A DNA stretch of 64,000 nucleotides from Bromus sterilis. Lineage: Eukaryota > Streptophyta > Magnoliopsida > Poales > Poaceae. The stretch covers positions 1,922,001 to 1,986,000 of the forward strand of contig OX465599.1 in the NCBI GenBank assembly GCA_950022295.1. The letters are read 5' to 3'. Position 1 is the first letter of the stretch, and each line of letters opens with the position of its first letter. This document shows, one piece after another, positions 9,965 to 22,545 of the stretch. Made by a program: the position numbers and the translations under genes. The notes beneath the pieces are model-generated. The model saw only the letters and a list, made by a program, of their open reading frames with translations, did not search any database and was not told where the DNA came from.

Positions 9965-11932
9965 GATTTCCACGATTGACGAACCCCAGGGTGCATTTAC
10001 GTGCCGGTCATCAACACTCACAGTTTTGGCCGATTCGGGGTTGTTTCATGGGCTATTAATCACCGTTTTGGGTCCCCGGAGTGATTTCCACCATTGACGA
10101 ACCCCAGGGTGCATTTACGTGCCGGTCATCAACACTCACAGTTTTGGCCGATTCGGGGTTGTTTCATGGGCTATTAATCACCGTTTTGGGTCCCCGGAGT
10201 GATTTTCACAATTGACGAACCCTAGGGTGCATTTACGTAACGGTCATCAGTCCTCGCACTTTTGGCCGATTCTGGCCTGTTTCATGTGCTATTAATCACC
10301 GTTACATGGGCTATTAATCACCGTTTTGGGTCCCCGGAGTGATTTCCACCATTGACGAACCCCAGGGTGCATTTATGTGCCGGTCATCAACACTCGCAAT
10401 TTTGGCCGATTCTGGCCTATTTCATGGGCTATTAATCACCGTTACATGGGCTATTAATCACCGTTTTGGGTCCCCAGAGTGATTTCCACCATTGACGAAC
10501 CCCAGGGTGCATTTACGTGCCGGTCATCAACACTCATAGTTTTGGCCGATTCTGGGCTGTTTCATGGGCTATTAATCACCGTTTTTGGTCCCCGAAGTGA
10601 TTTCCACAATTGACGAACCCCAGGGTGCATTTACGTGACGGTCATCAGTCCTCGCACTTTTGGCCGATTCTGGCCTGTTTCATGGGCTATTAATCACCGT
10701 TACATGGGCTATTAATCACCGTTTTGGGTCCCCGGAGTGATTTCCACGATTGACGAACCCCAGGTTGCATTTACGTGCCGGTCATCAACACTCGCAGTTT
10801 TGGCCGATTCTGGCCTGTTTCATGGGCTATTAATCACCGTTTTGGGTCCCCGGAGTGATTTCCACCATTGACGAACCCCAGGGTGCATTTACGTGCCGGT
10901 CATCAGTCCTCGCACTTTTGGCCGATTCAGGCCTGTTTCATGGGCTATTAATCACCGTTACATGGGCTATTAATCACCGTTTTGGGTCCCCGGAGTGATT
11001 TCCACGATTGACGAACCCCAGGTTGCATTTACGTGCCGGTCATCAGTCCTCGCACTTTTGGCCGATTCAGGCCTGTTTCATGGGCTATTAATCACCGTTT
11101 TGGGTCCCCGGAGTGATTTCCACCATTGACGAACCCCAGGGTGCATTTATGTGCCGGTCATCAACACTCGCAGTTTTGGCCGATTCTGGCCTGTTTCATG
11201 GGCTATTAATCACCGTTTTGGGTCCCCGGAGTGATTTCCACCATTGACGAACCCCAGGGTGCATTTATGTGCCGGTCATCAACACTCGCAGTTTTGGCCG
11301 ATTCTGGCCTGTTTCATGGGCTATTAATCACCGTTACATGGGCTATTAATCACCGTTTTGGGTCCCCGGAGTGATTTTCACAATTGACGAACCCCAGGGT
11401 GCATTTACGTGACGGTCATCAGTCCTCGCACTTTTGGCCGATTCTGGCCTGTTTCATGGGCTATTAATCACCGTTACATGGGCTATTAATCACCGTTTTG
11501 GGTCCCCGGAGTGATTTCCACCATTGACGAACCCCAGGGTGCATTTACGTGCCGGTCATCAACACTCGCAGTTTTGGCCGATTCTGGCCTGTTTCATGGG
11601 CTATTAATCACCGTTACATGGGCTATTAATCACCGTTTTGGGTCCCCGGAGTGATTTCCACCATTGACGAACCCCAGGGTGCATTTACGTGTCGGTCATC
11701 AACACTCGCAGTTTTGGCCGATTCTGGGTTGTTTCATGGGCTATTAATCACCGTTTTGGGTCCCCAGAGTGATTTTCACAATTGACGAACCCCAGGGTGC
11801 ATTTACGTGACGGTCATCAGTCCTCGCACTTTTGGCCGATTCTGGCCTGTTTCATGGGCTATTAATCACCGTTACATGGGCTATTAATCACCGTTACATG
11901 GGCTATTAATCACCGTTTTGGGTCCCCGGAGT
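9965..11932 (+). repeat. 1968-bp 15-mer HOR
   Basis: Starts: 9965 E (with cacgattg), 10083 E, 10201 A1, 10341 F, 10481 G, 10599 H, 10739 I, 10857 D(140), 10997 ID, 11115 B1, 11233 B1(140), 11373 A, 11513 B, 11653 C, 11771 A(162). The same 15 monomers recur at offset 1968 as the first half of the following 3818-bp unit. It combines the heptamer theme E-A1-F-G-H-I-D of the left end with the first part of the 818-bp hexamer. Confidence 0.95.
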
Positions 11933-14900
11933 GATTTCCACGATTGACGAACCCCAGGGTGCATTTACGTGCCGGTCATCAACACTCACAGTTTTGGCCG
12001 ATTCGGGGTTGTTTCATGGGCTATTAATCACCGTTTTGGGTCCCCGGAGTGATTTCCACCATTGACGAACCCCAGGGTGCATTTACGTGCCGGTCATCAA
12101 CACTCACAGTTTTGGCCGATTCGGGGTTGTTTCATGGGCTATTAATCACCGTTTTGGGTCCCCGGAGTGATTTTCACAATTGACGAACCCTAGGGTGCAT
12201 TTACGTAACGGTCATCAGTCCTCGCACTTTTGGCCGATTCTGGCCTGTTTCATGTGCTATTAATCACCGTTACATGGGCTATTAATCACCGTTTTGGGTC
12301 CCCGGAGTGATTTCCACCATTGACGAACCCCAGGGTGCATTTATGTGCCGGTCATCAACACTCGCAATTTTGGCCGATTCTGGCCTATTTCATGGGCTAT
12401 TAATCACCGTTACATGGGCTATTAATCACCGTTTTGGGTCCCCAGAGTGATTTCCACCATTGACGAACCCCAGGGTGCATTTACGTGCCGGTCATCAACA
12501 CTCATAGTTTTGGCCGATTCTGGGCTGTTTCATGGGCTATTAATCACCGTTTTTGGTCCCCGAAGTGATTTCCACAATTGACGAACCCCAGGGTGCATTT
12601 ACGTGACGGTCATCAGTCCTCGCACTTTTGGCCGATTCTGGCCTGTTTCATGGGCTATTAATCACCGTTACATGGGCTATTAATCACCGTTTTGGGTCCC
12701 CGGAGTGATTTCCACGATTGACGAACCCCAGGTTGCATTTACGTGCCGGTCATCAACACTCGCAGTTTTGGCCGATTCTGGCCTGTTTCATGGGCTATTA
12801 ATCACCGTTTTGGGTCCCCGGAGTGATTTCCACCATTGACGAACCCCAGGGTGCATTTACGTGCCGGTCATCAGTCCTCGCACTTTTGGCCGATTCAGGC
12901 CTGTTTCATGGGCTATTAATCACCGTTACATGGGCTATTAATCACCGTTTTGGGTCCCCGGAGTGATTTCCACGATTGACGAACCCCAGGTTGCATTTAC
13001 GTGCCGGTCATCAGTCCTCGCACTTTTGGCCGATTCAGGCCTGTTTCATGGGCTATTAATCACCGTTTTGGGTCCCCGGAGTGATTTCCACCATTGACGA
13101 ACCCCAGGGTGCATTTATGTGCCGGTCATCAACACTCGCAGTTTTGGCCGATTCTGGCCTGTTTCATGGGCTATTAATCACCGTTTTGGGTCCCCGGAGT
13201 GATTTCCACCATTGACGAACCCCAGGGTGCATTTATGTGCCGGTCATCAACACTCGCAGTTTTGGCCGATTCTGGCCTGTTTCATGGGCTATTAATCACC
13301 GTTACATGGGCTATTAATCACCGTTTTGGGTCCCCGGAGTGATTTTCACAATTGACGAACCCCAGGGTGCATTTACGTGACGGTCATCAGTCCTCGCACT
13401 TTTGGCCGATTCTGGCCTGTTTCATGGGCTATTAATCACCGTTACATGGGCTATTAATCACCGTTTTGGGTCCCCGGAGTGATTTCCACCATTGACGAAC
13501 CCCAGGGTGCATTTACGTGCCGGTCATCAACACTCGCAGTTTTGGCCGATTCTGGCCTGTTTCATGGGCTATTAATCACCGTTACATGGGCTATTAATCA
13601 CCGTTTTGGGTCCCCGGAGTGATTTCCACCATTGACGAACCCCAGGGTGCATTTACGTGTCGGTCATCAACACTCGCAGTTTTGGCCGATTCTGGGTTGT
13701 TTCATGGGCTATTAATCACCGTTTTGGGTCCCCAGAGTGATTTTCACAATTGACGAACCCCAGGGTGCATTTACGTGACGGTCATCAGTCCTCGCACTTT
13801 TGGCCGATTCTGGCCTGTTTCATGGGCTATTAATCACCGTTACATGGGCTATTAATCACCGTTACATGGGCTATTAATCACCGTTTTGGGTCCCCGGAGT
13901 GATTTCCACGATTGACGAACCCCAGGGTGCATTTACGTGCCGGTCATCAACACTCGCAGTTTTGGCCGATTCTGGCCTGTTTCATGGGCTATTAATCACC
14001 GTTTTGGGTCCCCGGAGTGATTTCCACCATTGACGAACCCCAGGGTGCATTTATGTGCCGGTCATCAACACTCGCAGTTTTGGCCGATTCTGGCCTGTTT
14101 CATGGGCTATTAATCACCGTTACATGGGCTATTAATCACCGTTTTGGGTCCCCGGAGTGATTTTCACAATTGACGAACCCCAGGGTGCATTTACGTGACG
14201 GTCATCAGTCCTCGCACTTTTGGCCGATTCTGGCCTGTTTCATGGGCTATTAATCACCGTTACATGGGCTATTAATCACCGTTTTGGGTCCCCGGAGTGA
14301 TTTCCACCATTGACGAACCCCAGGGTGCATTTACGTGCCGGTCATCAACACTCGCAGTTTTGGCCGATTCTGGCCTGTTTCATGGGCTATTAATCACCGT
14401 TACATGGGCTATTAATCACCGTTTTGGGTCCCCGGAGTGATTTCCACCATTGACGAACCCCAGGGTGCATTTACGTGTCGGTCATCAACACTCGCAGTTT
14501 TGGCCGATTCTGGGTTGTTTCATGGGCTATTAATCACCGTTTTGGGTCCCCAGAGTGATTTTCACAATTGACGAACCCCAGGGTGCATTTACGTGACGGT
14601 CATCAGTCCTCGCACTTTTGGCCGATTCTGGCCTGTTTCATGGGCTATTAATCACCGTTACATGGGCTATTAATCACCGTTACATGGGCTATTAATCACC
14701 GTTTTGGGTCCCCGGAGTGATTTCCACGATTGACGAACCCCAGGGTGCATTTACGTGCCGGTCATCAACACTCGCAGTTTTGGCCGATTCTGGCCTGTTT
14801 CATGGGCTATTAATCACCGTTTTGGGTCCCCGGAGTGATTTCCACCATTGACGAACCCCAGGGTGCATTTATGTGCCGGTCATCAACACTCGCAGTTTTG

Positions 14901-15750
14901 GCCGATTCTGGCCTGTTTCATGGGCTATTAATCACCGTTACATGGGCTATTAATCACCGTTTTGGATCCCCGGAGTGATTTTCACAATTGACGAACCCCA
15001 GGGTGCATTTACGTGACGGTCATCAGTCCTCGCACTTTTGGCCGATTCTGGCCTGTTTCATGGGCTATTAATCACCGTTACATGGGCTATTAATCACCGT
15101 TTTGGGTCCCCGGAGTGATTTCCACCATTGACGAACCCCAGGGTGCATTTACGTGCCGGTCATCAACACTCGCAGTTTTGGCCGATTCTGGCCTGTTTCA
15201 TGGGCTATTAATCACCGTTTTGGGTCCCCGGAGTGACTTCCACCATTGACGAACCCCAGGGTGCATTTACGTGCTGGTAATCAACACTCGCAGTTTTGGC
15301 AGATTCTGTGTTGTTTCATGGGCTATTAATCACCGTTTTGGGTCCCCGAAGTGATTTTCACAATTGACGAACCCTAGGGTGCATTTACGTAACGGTCATC
15401 AGTCCTCGCACTTTTGGCCGATTCTGGCCTGTTTCATGGGCTATTAATCACCGTTACATGGGCTATTAATCACCGTTTTCGGTCCCCGGAGTGATTTCCA
15501 CCATTGACGAACCCCAGGGTGCATTTACGTGCCGGTCATCAACACTCGCAGTTTTGGCCGATTCTGGCCTGTTTCATGGGCTATTAATCACCGTTTTGGG
15601 TCCCCGGAGTGATTTCCACCATTGACGAACCCCAGGGTGCATATATGTGCCGGTCATCAACACTCGCAGTTTTGGCCGATTCTGGCCTGTTTCATGGGCT
15701 ATTAATCACCGTTACATGGGCTATTAATCACCGTTTTGGGTCCCCGGAGT
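11933..15750 (+). repeat. 3818-bp 29-mer HOR, copy 1
   Basis: First 1968 bp repeat 9965-11932 class for class. The remaining 14 monomers start at 13901 Bg, 14019 B1(140), 14159 A, 14299 B, 14439 C, 14557 A(162), 14719 Bg, 14837 B1 ending ggatcc, 14977 A, 15117 B, 15235 J, 15353 A1, 15493 B, 15611 B1 with gcatatatg. Two full 818-bp hexamers lie inside, at 13341-14158 and 14159-14976. Confidence 0.95.
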
Positions 15751-18700
15751 GATTTCCACCATTGACGAACCCCAGGGTGCATTTACGTGCCGGTCATCAA
15801 CACTCACAGTTTTGGCCGATTCGGGGTTGTTTCATGGGCTATTAATCACCGTTTTGGGTCCCCGGAGTGATTTCCACCATTGACGAACCCCAGGGTGCAT
15901 TTACGTGCCGGTCATCAACACTCACAGTTTTGGCCGATTCGGGGTTGTTTCATGGGCTATTAATCACCGTTTTGGGTCCCCGGAGTGATTTTCACAATTG
16001 ACGAACCCTAGGGTGCATTTACGTAACGGTCATCAGTCCTCGCACTTTTGGCCGATTCTGGCCTGTTTCATGTGCTATTAATCACCGTTACATGGGCTAT
16101 TAATCACCGTTTTGGGTCCCCGGAGTGATTTCCACCATTGACGAACCCCAGGGTGCATTTATGTGCCGGTCATCAACACTCGCAATTTTGGCCGATTCTG
16201 GCCTATTTCATGGGCTATTAATCACCGTTACATGGGCTATTAATCACCGTTTTGGGTCCCCAGAGTGATTTCCACCATTGACGAACCCCAGGGTGCATTT
16301 ACGTGCCGGTCATCAACACTCATAGTTTTGGCCGATTCTGGGCTGTTTCATGGGCTATTAATCACCGTTTTTGGTCCCCGAAGTGATTTCCACAATTGAC
16401 GAACCCCAGGGTGCATTTACGTGACGGTCATCAGTCCTCGCACTTTTGGCCGATTCTGGCCTGTTTCATGGGCTATTAATCACCGTTACATGGGCTATTA
16501 ATCACCGTTTTGGGTCCCCGGAGTGATTTCCACGATTGACGAACCCCAGGTTGCATTTACGTGCCGGTCATCAACACTCGCAGTTTTGGCCGATTCTGGC
16601 CTGTTTCATGGGCTATTAATCACCGTTTTGGGTCCCCGGAGTGATTTCCACCATTGACGAACCCCAGGGTGCATTTACGTGCCGGTCATCAGTCCTCGCA
16701 CTTTTGGCCGATTCAGGCCTGTTTCATGGGCTATTAATCACCGTTACATGGGCTATTAATCACCGTTTTGGGTCCCCGGAGTGATTTCCACGATTGACGA
16801 ACCCCAGGTTGCATTTACGTGCCGGTCATCAGTCCTCGCACTTTTGGCCGATTCAGGCCTGTTTCATGGGCTATTAATCACCGTTTTGGGTCCCCGGAGT
16901 GATTTCCACCATTGACGAACCCCAGGGTGCATTTATGTGCCGGTCATCAACACTCGCAGTTTTGGCCGATTCTGGCCTGTTTCATGGGCTATTAATCACC
17001 GTTTTGGGTCCCCGGAGTGATTTCCACCATTGACGAACCCCAGGGTGCATTTATGTGCCGGTCATCAACACTCGCAGTTTTGGCCGATTCTGGCCTGTTT
17101 CATGGGCTATTAATCACCGTTACATGGGCTATTAATCACCGTTTTGGGTCCCCGGAGTGATTTTCACAATTGACGAACCCCAGGGTGCATTTACGTGACG
17201 GTCATCAGTCCTCGCACTTTTGGCCGATTCTGGCCTGTTTCATGGGCTATTAATCACCGTTACATGGGCTATTAATCACCGTTTTGGGTCCCCGGAGTGA
17301 TTTCCACCATTGACGAACCCCAGGGTGCATTTACGTGCCGGTCATCAACACTCGCAGTTTTGGCCGATTCTGGCCTGTTTCATGGGCTATTAATCACCGT
17401 TACATGGGCTATTAATCACCGTTTTGGGTCCCCGGAGTGATTTCCACCATTGACGAACCCCAGGGTGCATTTACGTGTCGGTCATCAACACTCGCAGTTT
17501 TGGCCGATTCTGGGTTGTTTCATGGGCTATTAATCACCGTTTTGGGTCCCCAGAGTGATTTTCACAATTGACGAACCCCAGGGTGCATTTACGTGACGGT
17601 CATCAGTCCTCGCACTTTTGGCCGATTCTGGCCTGTTTCATGGGCTATTAATCACCGTTACATGGGCTATTAATCACCGTTACATGGGCTATTAATCACC
17701 GTTTTGGGTCCCCGGAGTGATTTCCACGATTGACGAACCCCAGGGTGCATTTACGTGCCGGTCATCAACACTCGCAGTTTTGGCCGATTCTGGCCTGTTT
17801 CATGGGCTATTAATCACCGTTTTGGGTCCCCGGAGTGATTTCCACCATTGACGAACCCCAGGGTGCATTTATGTGCCGGTCATCAACACTCGCAGTTTTG
17901 GCCGATTCTGGCCTGTTTCATGGGCTATTAATCACCGTTACATGGGCTATTAATCACCGTTTTGGGTCCCCGGAGTGATTTTCACAATTGACGAACCCCA
18001 GGGTGCATTTACGTGACGGTCATCAGTCCTCGCACTTTTGGCCGATTCTGGCCTGTTTCATGGGCTATTAATCACCGTTACATGGGCTATTAATCACCGT
18101 TTTGGGTCCCCGGAGTGATTTCCACCATTGACGAACCCCAGGGTGCATTTACGTGCCGGTCATCAACACTCGCAGTTTTGGCCGATTCTGGCCTGTTTCA
18201 TGGGCTATTAATCACCGTTACATGGGCTATTAATCACCGTTTTGGGTCCCCGGAGTGATTTCCACCATTGACGAACCCCAGGGTGCATTTACGTGTCGGT
18301 CATCAACACTCGCAGTTTTGGCCGATTCTGGGTTGTTTCATGGGCTATTAATCACCGTTTTGGGTCCCCAGAGTGATTTTCACAATTGACGAACCCCAGG
18401 GTGCATTTACGTGACGGTCATCAGTCCTCGCACTTTTGGCCGATTCTGGCCTGTTTCATGGGCTATTAATCACCGTTACATGGGCTATTAATCACCGTTA
18501 CATGGGCTATTAATCACCGTTTTGGGTCCCCGGAGTGATTTCCACGATTGACGAACCCCAGGGTGCATTTACGTGCCGGTCATCAACACTCGCAGTTTTG
18601 GCCGATTCTGGCCTGTTTCATGGGCTATTAATCACCGTTTTGGGTCCCCGGAGTGATTTCCACCATTGACGAACCCCAGGGTGCATTTATGTGCCGGTCA

Positions 18701-19428
18701 TCAACACTCGCAGTTTTGGCCGATTCTGGCCTGTTTCATGGGCTATTAATCACCGTTACATGGGCTATTAATCACCGTTTTGGATCCCCGGAGTGATTTT
18801 CACAATTGACGAACCCCAGGGTGCATTTACGTGACGGTCATCAGTCCTCGCACTTTTGGCCGATTCTGGCCTGTTTCATGGGCTATTAATCACCGTTACA
18901 TGGGCTATTAATCACCGTTTTGGGTCCCCGGAGTGATTTCCACCATTGACGAACCCCAGGGTGCATTTACGTGCCGGTCATCAACACTCGCAGTTTTGGC
19001 CGATTCTGGCCTGTTTCATGGGCTATTAATCACCGTTTTGGGTCCCCGGAGTGACTTCCACCATTGACGAACCCCAGGGTGCATTTACGTGCTGGTAATC
19101 AACACTCGCAGTTTTGGCAGATTCTGTGTTGTTTCATGGGCTATTAATCACCGTTTTGGGTCCCCGAAGTGATTTTCACAATTGACGAACCCTAGGGTGC
19201 ATTTACGTAACGGTCATCAGTCCTCGCACTTTTGGCCGATTCTGGCCTGTTTCATGGGCTATTAATCACCGTTACATGGGCTATTAATCACCGTTTTCGG
19301 TCCCCGGAGTGATTTCCACCATTGACGAACCCCAGGGTGCATTTACGTGCCGGTCATCAACACTCGCAGTTTTGGCCGATTCTGGCCTGTTTCATGGGCT
19401 ATTAATCACCGTTTTGGGTCCCCGGAGT
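15751..19428 (+). repeat. 3818-bp HOR, copy 2, last monomer replaced
   Basis: Twenty-eight monomers repeat copy 1 at offset 3818, including the rare marks ggatcc (18782 versus 14964), gtgctggtaatc and tctgtgttg in J, and ttttcggtcc. Internal 818-bp hexamers lie at 17159-17976 and 17977-18794. At 19429, where copy 1 has B1 with gcatatatg, this copy switches to a 162-bp A monomer, so the copy ends one monomer short. Confidence 0.95.
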
Positions 19429-20459
19429 GATTTTCACAATTGACGAACCCCAGGGTGCATTTACGTGACGGTCATCAGTCCTCGCACTTTTGGCCGATTC
19501 TGGCCTGTTTCATGGGCTATTAATCACCGTTACATGGGCTATTAATCACCGTTACATGGGCTATTAATCACCGTTTTGGGTCCCCGGAGTGATTTCCACG
19601 ATTGACGAACCCCAGGGTGCATTTACGTGCCGGTCATCAACACTCGCAGTTTTGGCCGATTCTGGCCTGTTTCATGGGCTATTAATCACCGTTTTGGGTC
19701 CCCGGAGTGATTTCCACCATTGACGAACCCCAGGGTGCATTTACGTGCCGGTCATCAGTCCTCGCACTTTTGGCCGATTCAGGCCTGTTTCATGGGCTAT
19801 TAATCACCGTTTTGGGTCCCCGGAGTGATTTCCACCATTGACGAACCCCAGGGTGCATTTACGTGCCGGTCATCAACACTCACAGTTTTGGCCGATTCGG
19901 GGTTGTTTCATGGGCTATTAATCACCGTTTTGGGTCCCCGGAGTGATTTTCACAATTGACGAACCCTAGGGTGCATTTACGTAACGGTCATCAGTCCTCG
20001 CACTTTTGGCCGATTCTGGCCTGTTTCATGTGCTATTAATCACCGTTACATGGGCTATTAATCACCGTTTTGGGTCCCCGGAGTGATTTCCACCATTGAC
20101 GAACCCCAGGGTGCATTTATGTGCCGGTCATCAACACTCGCAGTTTTGGCCGATTCTGGCCTGTTTCATGGGCTATTAATCACCGTTTTGGGTCCCCGGA
20201 GTGATTTCCACCATTGACGAACCCCAGGGTGCATTTACGTGCCGGTCATCAACACTCGCAATTTTGGCCGATTCTGGCCTGTTTCATGGGTTATTAATCA
20301 TAGTTACATGGGCTATTAATCACCGTTTTGGATCCCCGGAGTGATTTCCACCATTGACGAACCCAGGGTGCATTTACATGCCGGTCATCAACACTCGCAG
20401 TTTTGGCCGATTCTGGCCTGTTTCATGGGCTATTAATCACCGTTTTGGGTCCCCGGAGT
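19429..20459 (+). repeat. Mosaic block, 8 monomers
   Basis: Starts: 19429 A(162), 19591 Bg, 19709 D, 19827 E, 19945 A1, 20085 B1, 20203 F1, 20343 K(117). The D and E units are the last of their kind in the window. The F1-K pair here has K with a single 22-bp module (117 bp), whereas every other K is 139 bp. Confidence 0.92.
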
Positions 20460-21491
20460 GATTTCCACCATTGATGAACCCCAGGGTGCATTTACGTGCT
20501 GGTCATCAACACTCGCAGTTTTGGCAGATTCTGGGTTGTTTCATGGGCTATTAATCACCGTTTTGGGTCCCCGAAGTGCTTTTCACAATTGACGAACCCT
20601 AGGGTGCATTTACATAAGGGTCATCAGTCCTCGCACTTTTGGCCGATTCTGGCCTGTTTCATGGGCTATTAATCACCGTTACATGGGCTATTAATCACCG
20701 TTTTCGGTCCCCGGAGTGATTTCCACCATTGACGAACCCCAGGGTGCATTTACGTGCCGGTCATCAACACTCGCAGTTTTGGCCGATTCTGGCCTGTTTC
20801 ATGGGCTATTAATCACCGTTACATGGGCTATTAATCACCGTTTTGGGTCCCCGGAGTGATTTCCACCATTGACGAACCCCAGGGTGCATTTACGTGCCGG
20901 TCATCAACACTCGCAGTTTTGGCCGATTCTGGCCTGTTTCATGGGCTATTAATCACCGTTTTGGGTCCCCGGAGTGACTTCCACCATTGACGAACCCCAG
21001 GGTGCATTTACGTGCTGGTCATCAACACTCGCAGTTTTGGCAGATTCTGTGTTGTTTCATGGGCTATTAATCACCGTTTTGGGTCCCCGAAGTGATTTTC
21101 ACAATTGACGAACCCTAGGGTGCATTTACATAAGGGTCATCAGTCCTCGCACTTTTGGCCGATTCTGGCCTGTTTCATGGGCTATTAATCACCGTTACAT
21201 GGGCTATTAATCACCGTTTTCGGTCCCCGGAGTGATTTCCACCATTGACGAACCCCAGGGTGCATTTACGTGCCGGTCATCAACACTCGCAGTTTTGGCC
21301 GATTCTGGCCTGTTTCATGGGCTATTAATCACCGTTACATGGGCTATTAATCACCGTTTTGGGTCCCCGGAGTGATTTCCACCATTGACGAACCCCAGGG
21401 TGCATTTACGTGCCGGTCATCAACACTCGCAGTTTTGGCCGATTTTGGCCTGTTTCGTGGGCTATTAATCACCGTTTTGGGTCCCCGGAGT
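20460..21491 (+). repeat. 516-bp tetramer HOR, two copies
   Basis: Copy 1: 20460 J, 20578 A1, 20718 B(140), 20858 B. Copy 2: 20976 J, 21094 A1, 21234 B(140), 21374 B. Both A1 units carry tttacataaggg and ttttcggtcc, shared marks that support direct duplication. Private changes: gatgaacc at 20460, gctttt at 20578, and gattttggcctgtttcgtgg at 21374. Confidence 0.92.
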
Positions 21492-22545
21492 GATTTCCAC
21501 CATTGACGAACCCCAGGGTGCATTTATGTGCCGGTCATCAACACTCGCAGTTTTGGCCGATTCTGGCCTGTTTCATGGGCTATTAATCACCGTTTTGGGT
21601 CCCCGGAGTGACTTCCACCATTGACGAACCCCAGGGTGCATTTACGTGCTGGTCATCAACACTCGCAGTTTTGGCAGATTCTGGGTTGTTTCATGGGCTA
21701 TTAATCACCGTTTTGGGTCCCCGAAGTGATTTTCACAATTGACGAACCCTAGGGTGCATTTACGTAACGGTCATCAGTCCTCGCACTTTTGGCCGATTCT
21801 GGCCTGTTTCATGGGCTATTAATCACCGTTACATGGGCTATTAATCACCGTTTTCGGTCCCTGGAGTGATTTCCACCATTGACGAACCCCAGGGTGCATT
21901 TACGTGCCGGTCATCAACACTCGCAGTTTTGGCCGATTCTGGCCTGTTTCATGGGCTATTAATCACCGTTACATGGGCTATTAATCACCGTTTTGGGTCC
22001 CCGGAGTGATTTCCACCATTGACGAACCCCAGGGTGCATTTACGTGTCGGTCATCAACACTCGCAGTTTTGGCCGATTCTGGGTTGTTTCATGGGCTATT
22101 AATCACCGTTTTGGGTCCCCAGAGTGATTTTCACAATTGACGAACCCCAGGGTGCATTTACGTGACGGTCATCAGTCCTCGCACTTTTGGCCGATTCTGG
22201 CCTGTTTCATGGGCTATTAATCACCGTTACATGGGCTATTAATCACCGTTACATGGGCTATTAATCACCGTTTTGGGTCCCCGGAGTGATTTCCACGATT
22301 GACGAACCCCAGGGTGCATTTACGTGCCGGTCATCAACACTCGCAGTTTTGGCCGATTCTGGCCTGTTTCATGGGCTATTAATCACCGTTTTGGGTCCCC
22401 GGAGTGATTTCCACCATTGACGAACCCCAGGGTGCATTTATGTGCCGGTCATCAACACTCGCAGTTTTGGCCGATTCTGGCCTGTTTCATGGGCTATTAA
22501 TCACCGTTACATGGGCTATTAATCACCGTTTTGGGTCCCCGGAGT
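21492..22545 (+). repeat. Mosaic block leading into hexamers, 8 monomers
   Basis: Starts: 21492 B1, 21610 J, 21728 A1, 21868 B(140), 22008 C, 22126 A(162), 22288 Bg, 22406 B1(140). From 21728 to 22545 the order and length equal the 818-bp hexamer but with A1 in place of A as first unit. Confidence 0.92.
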
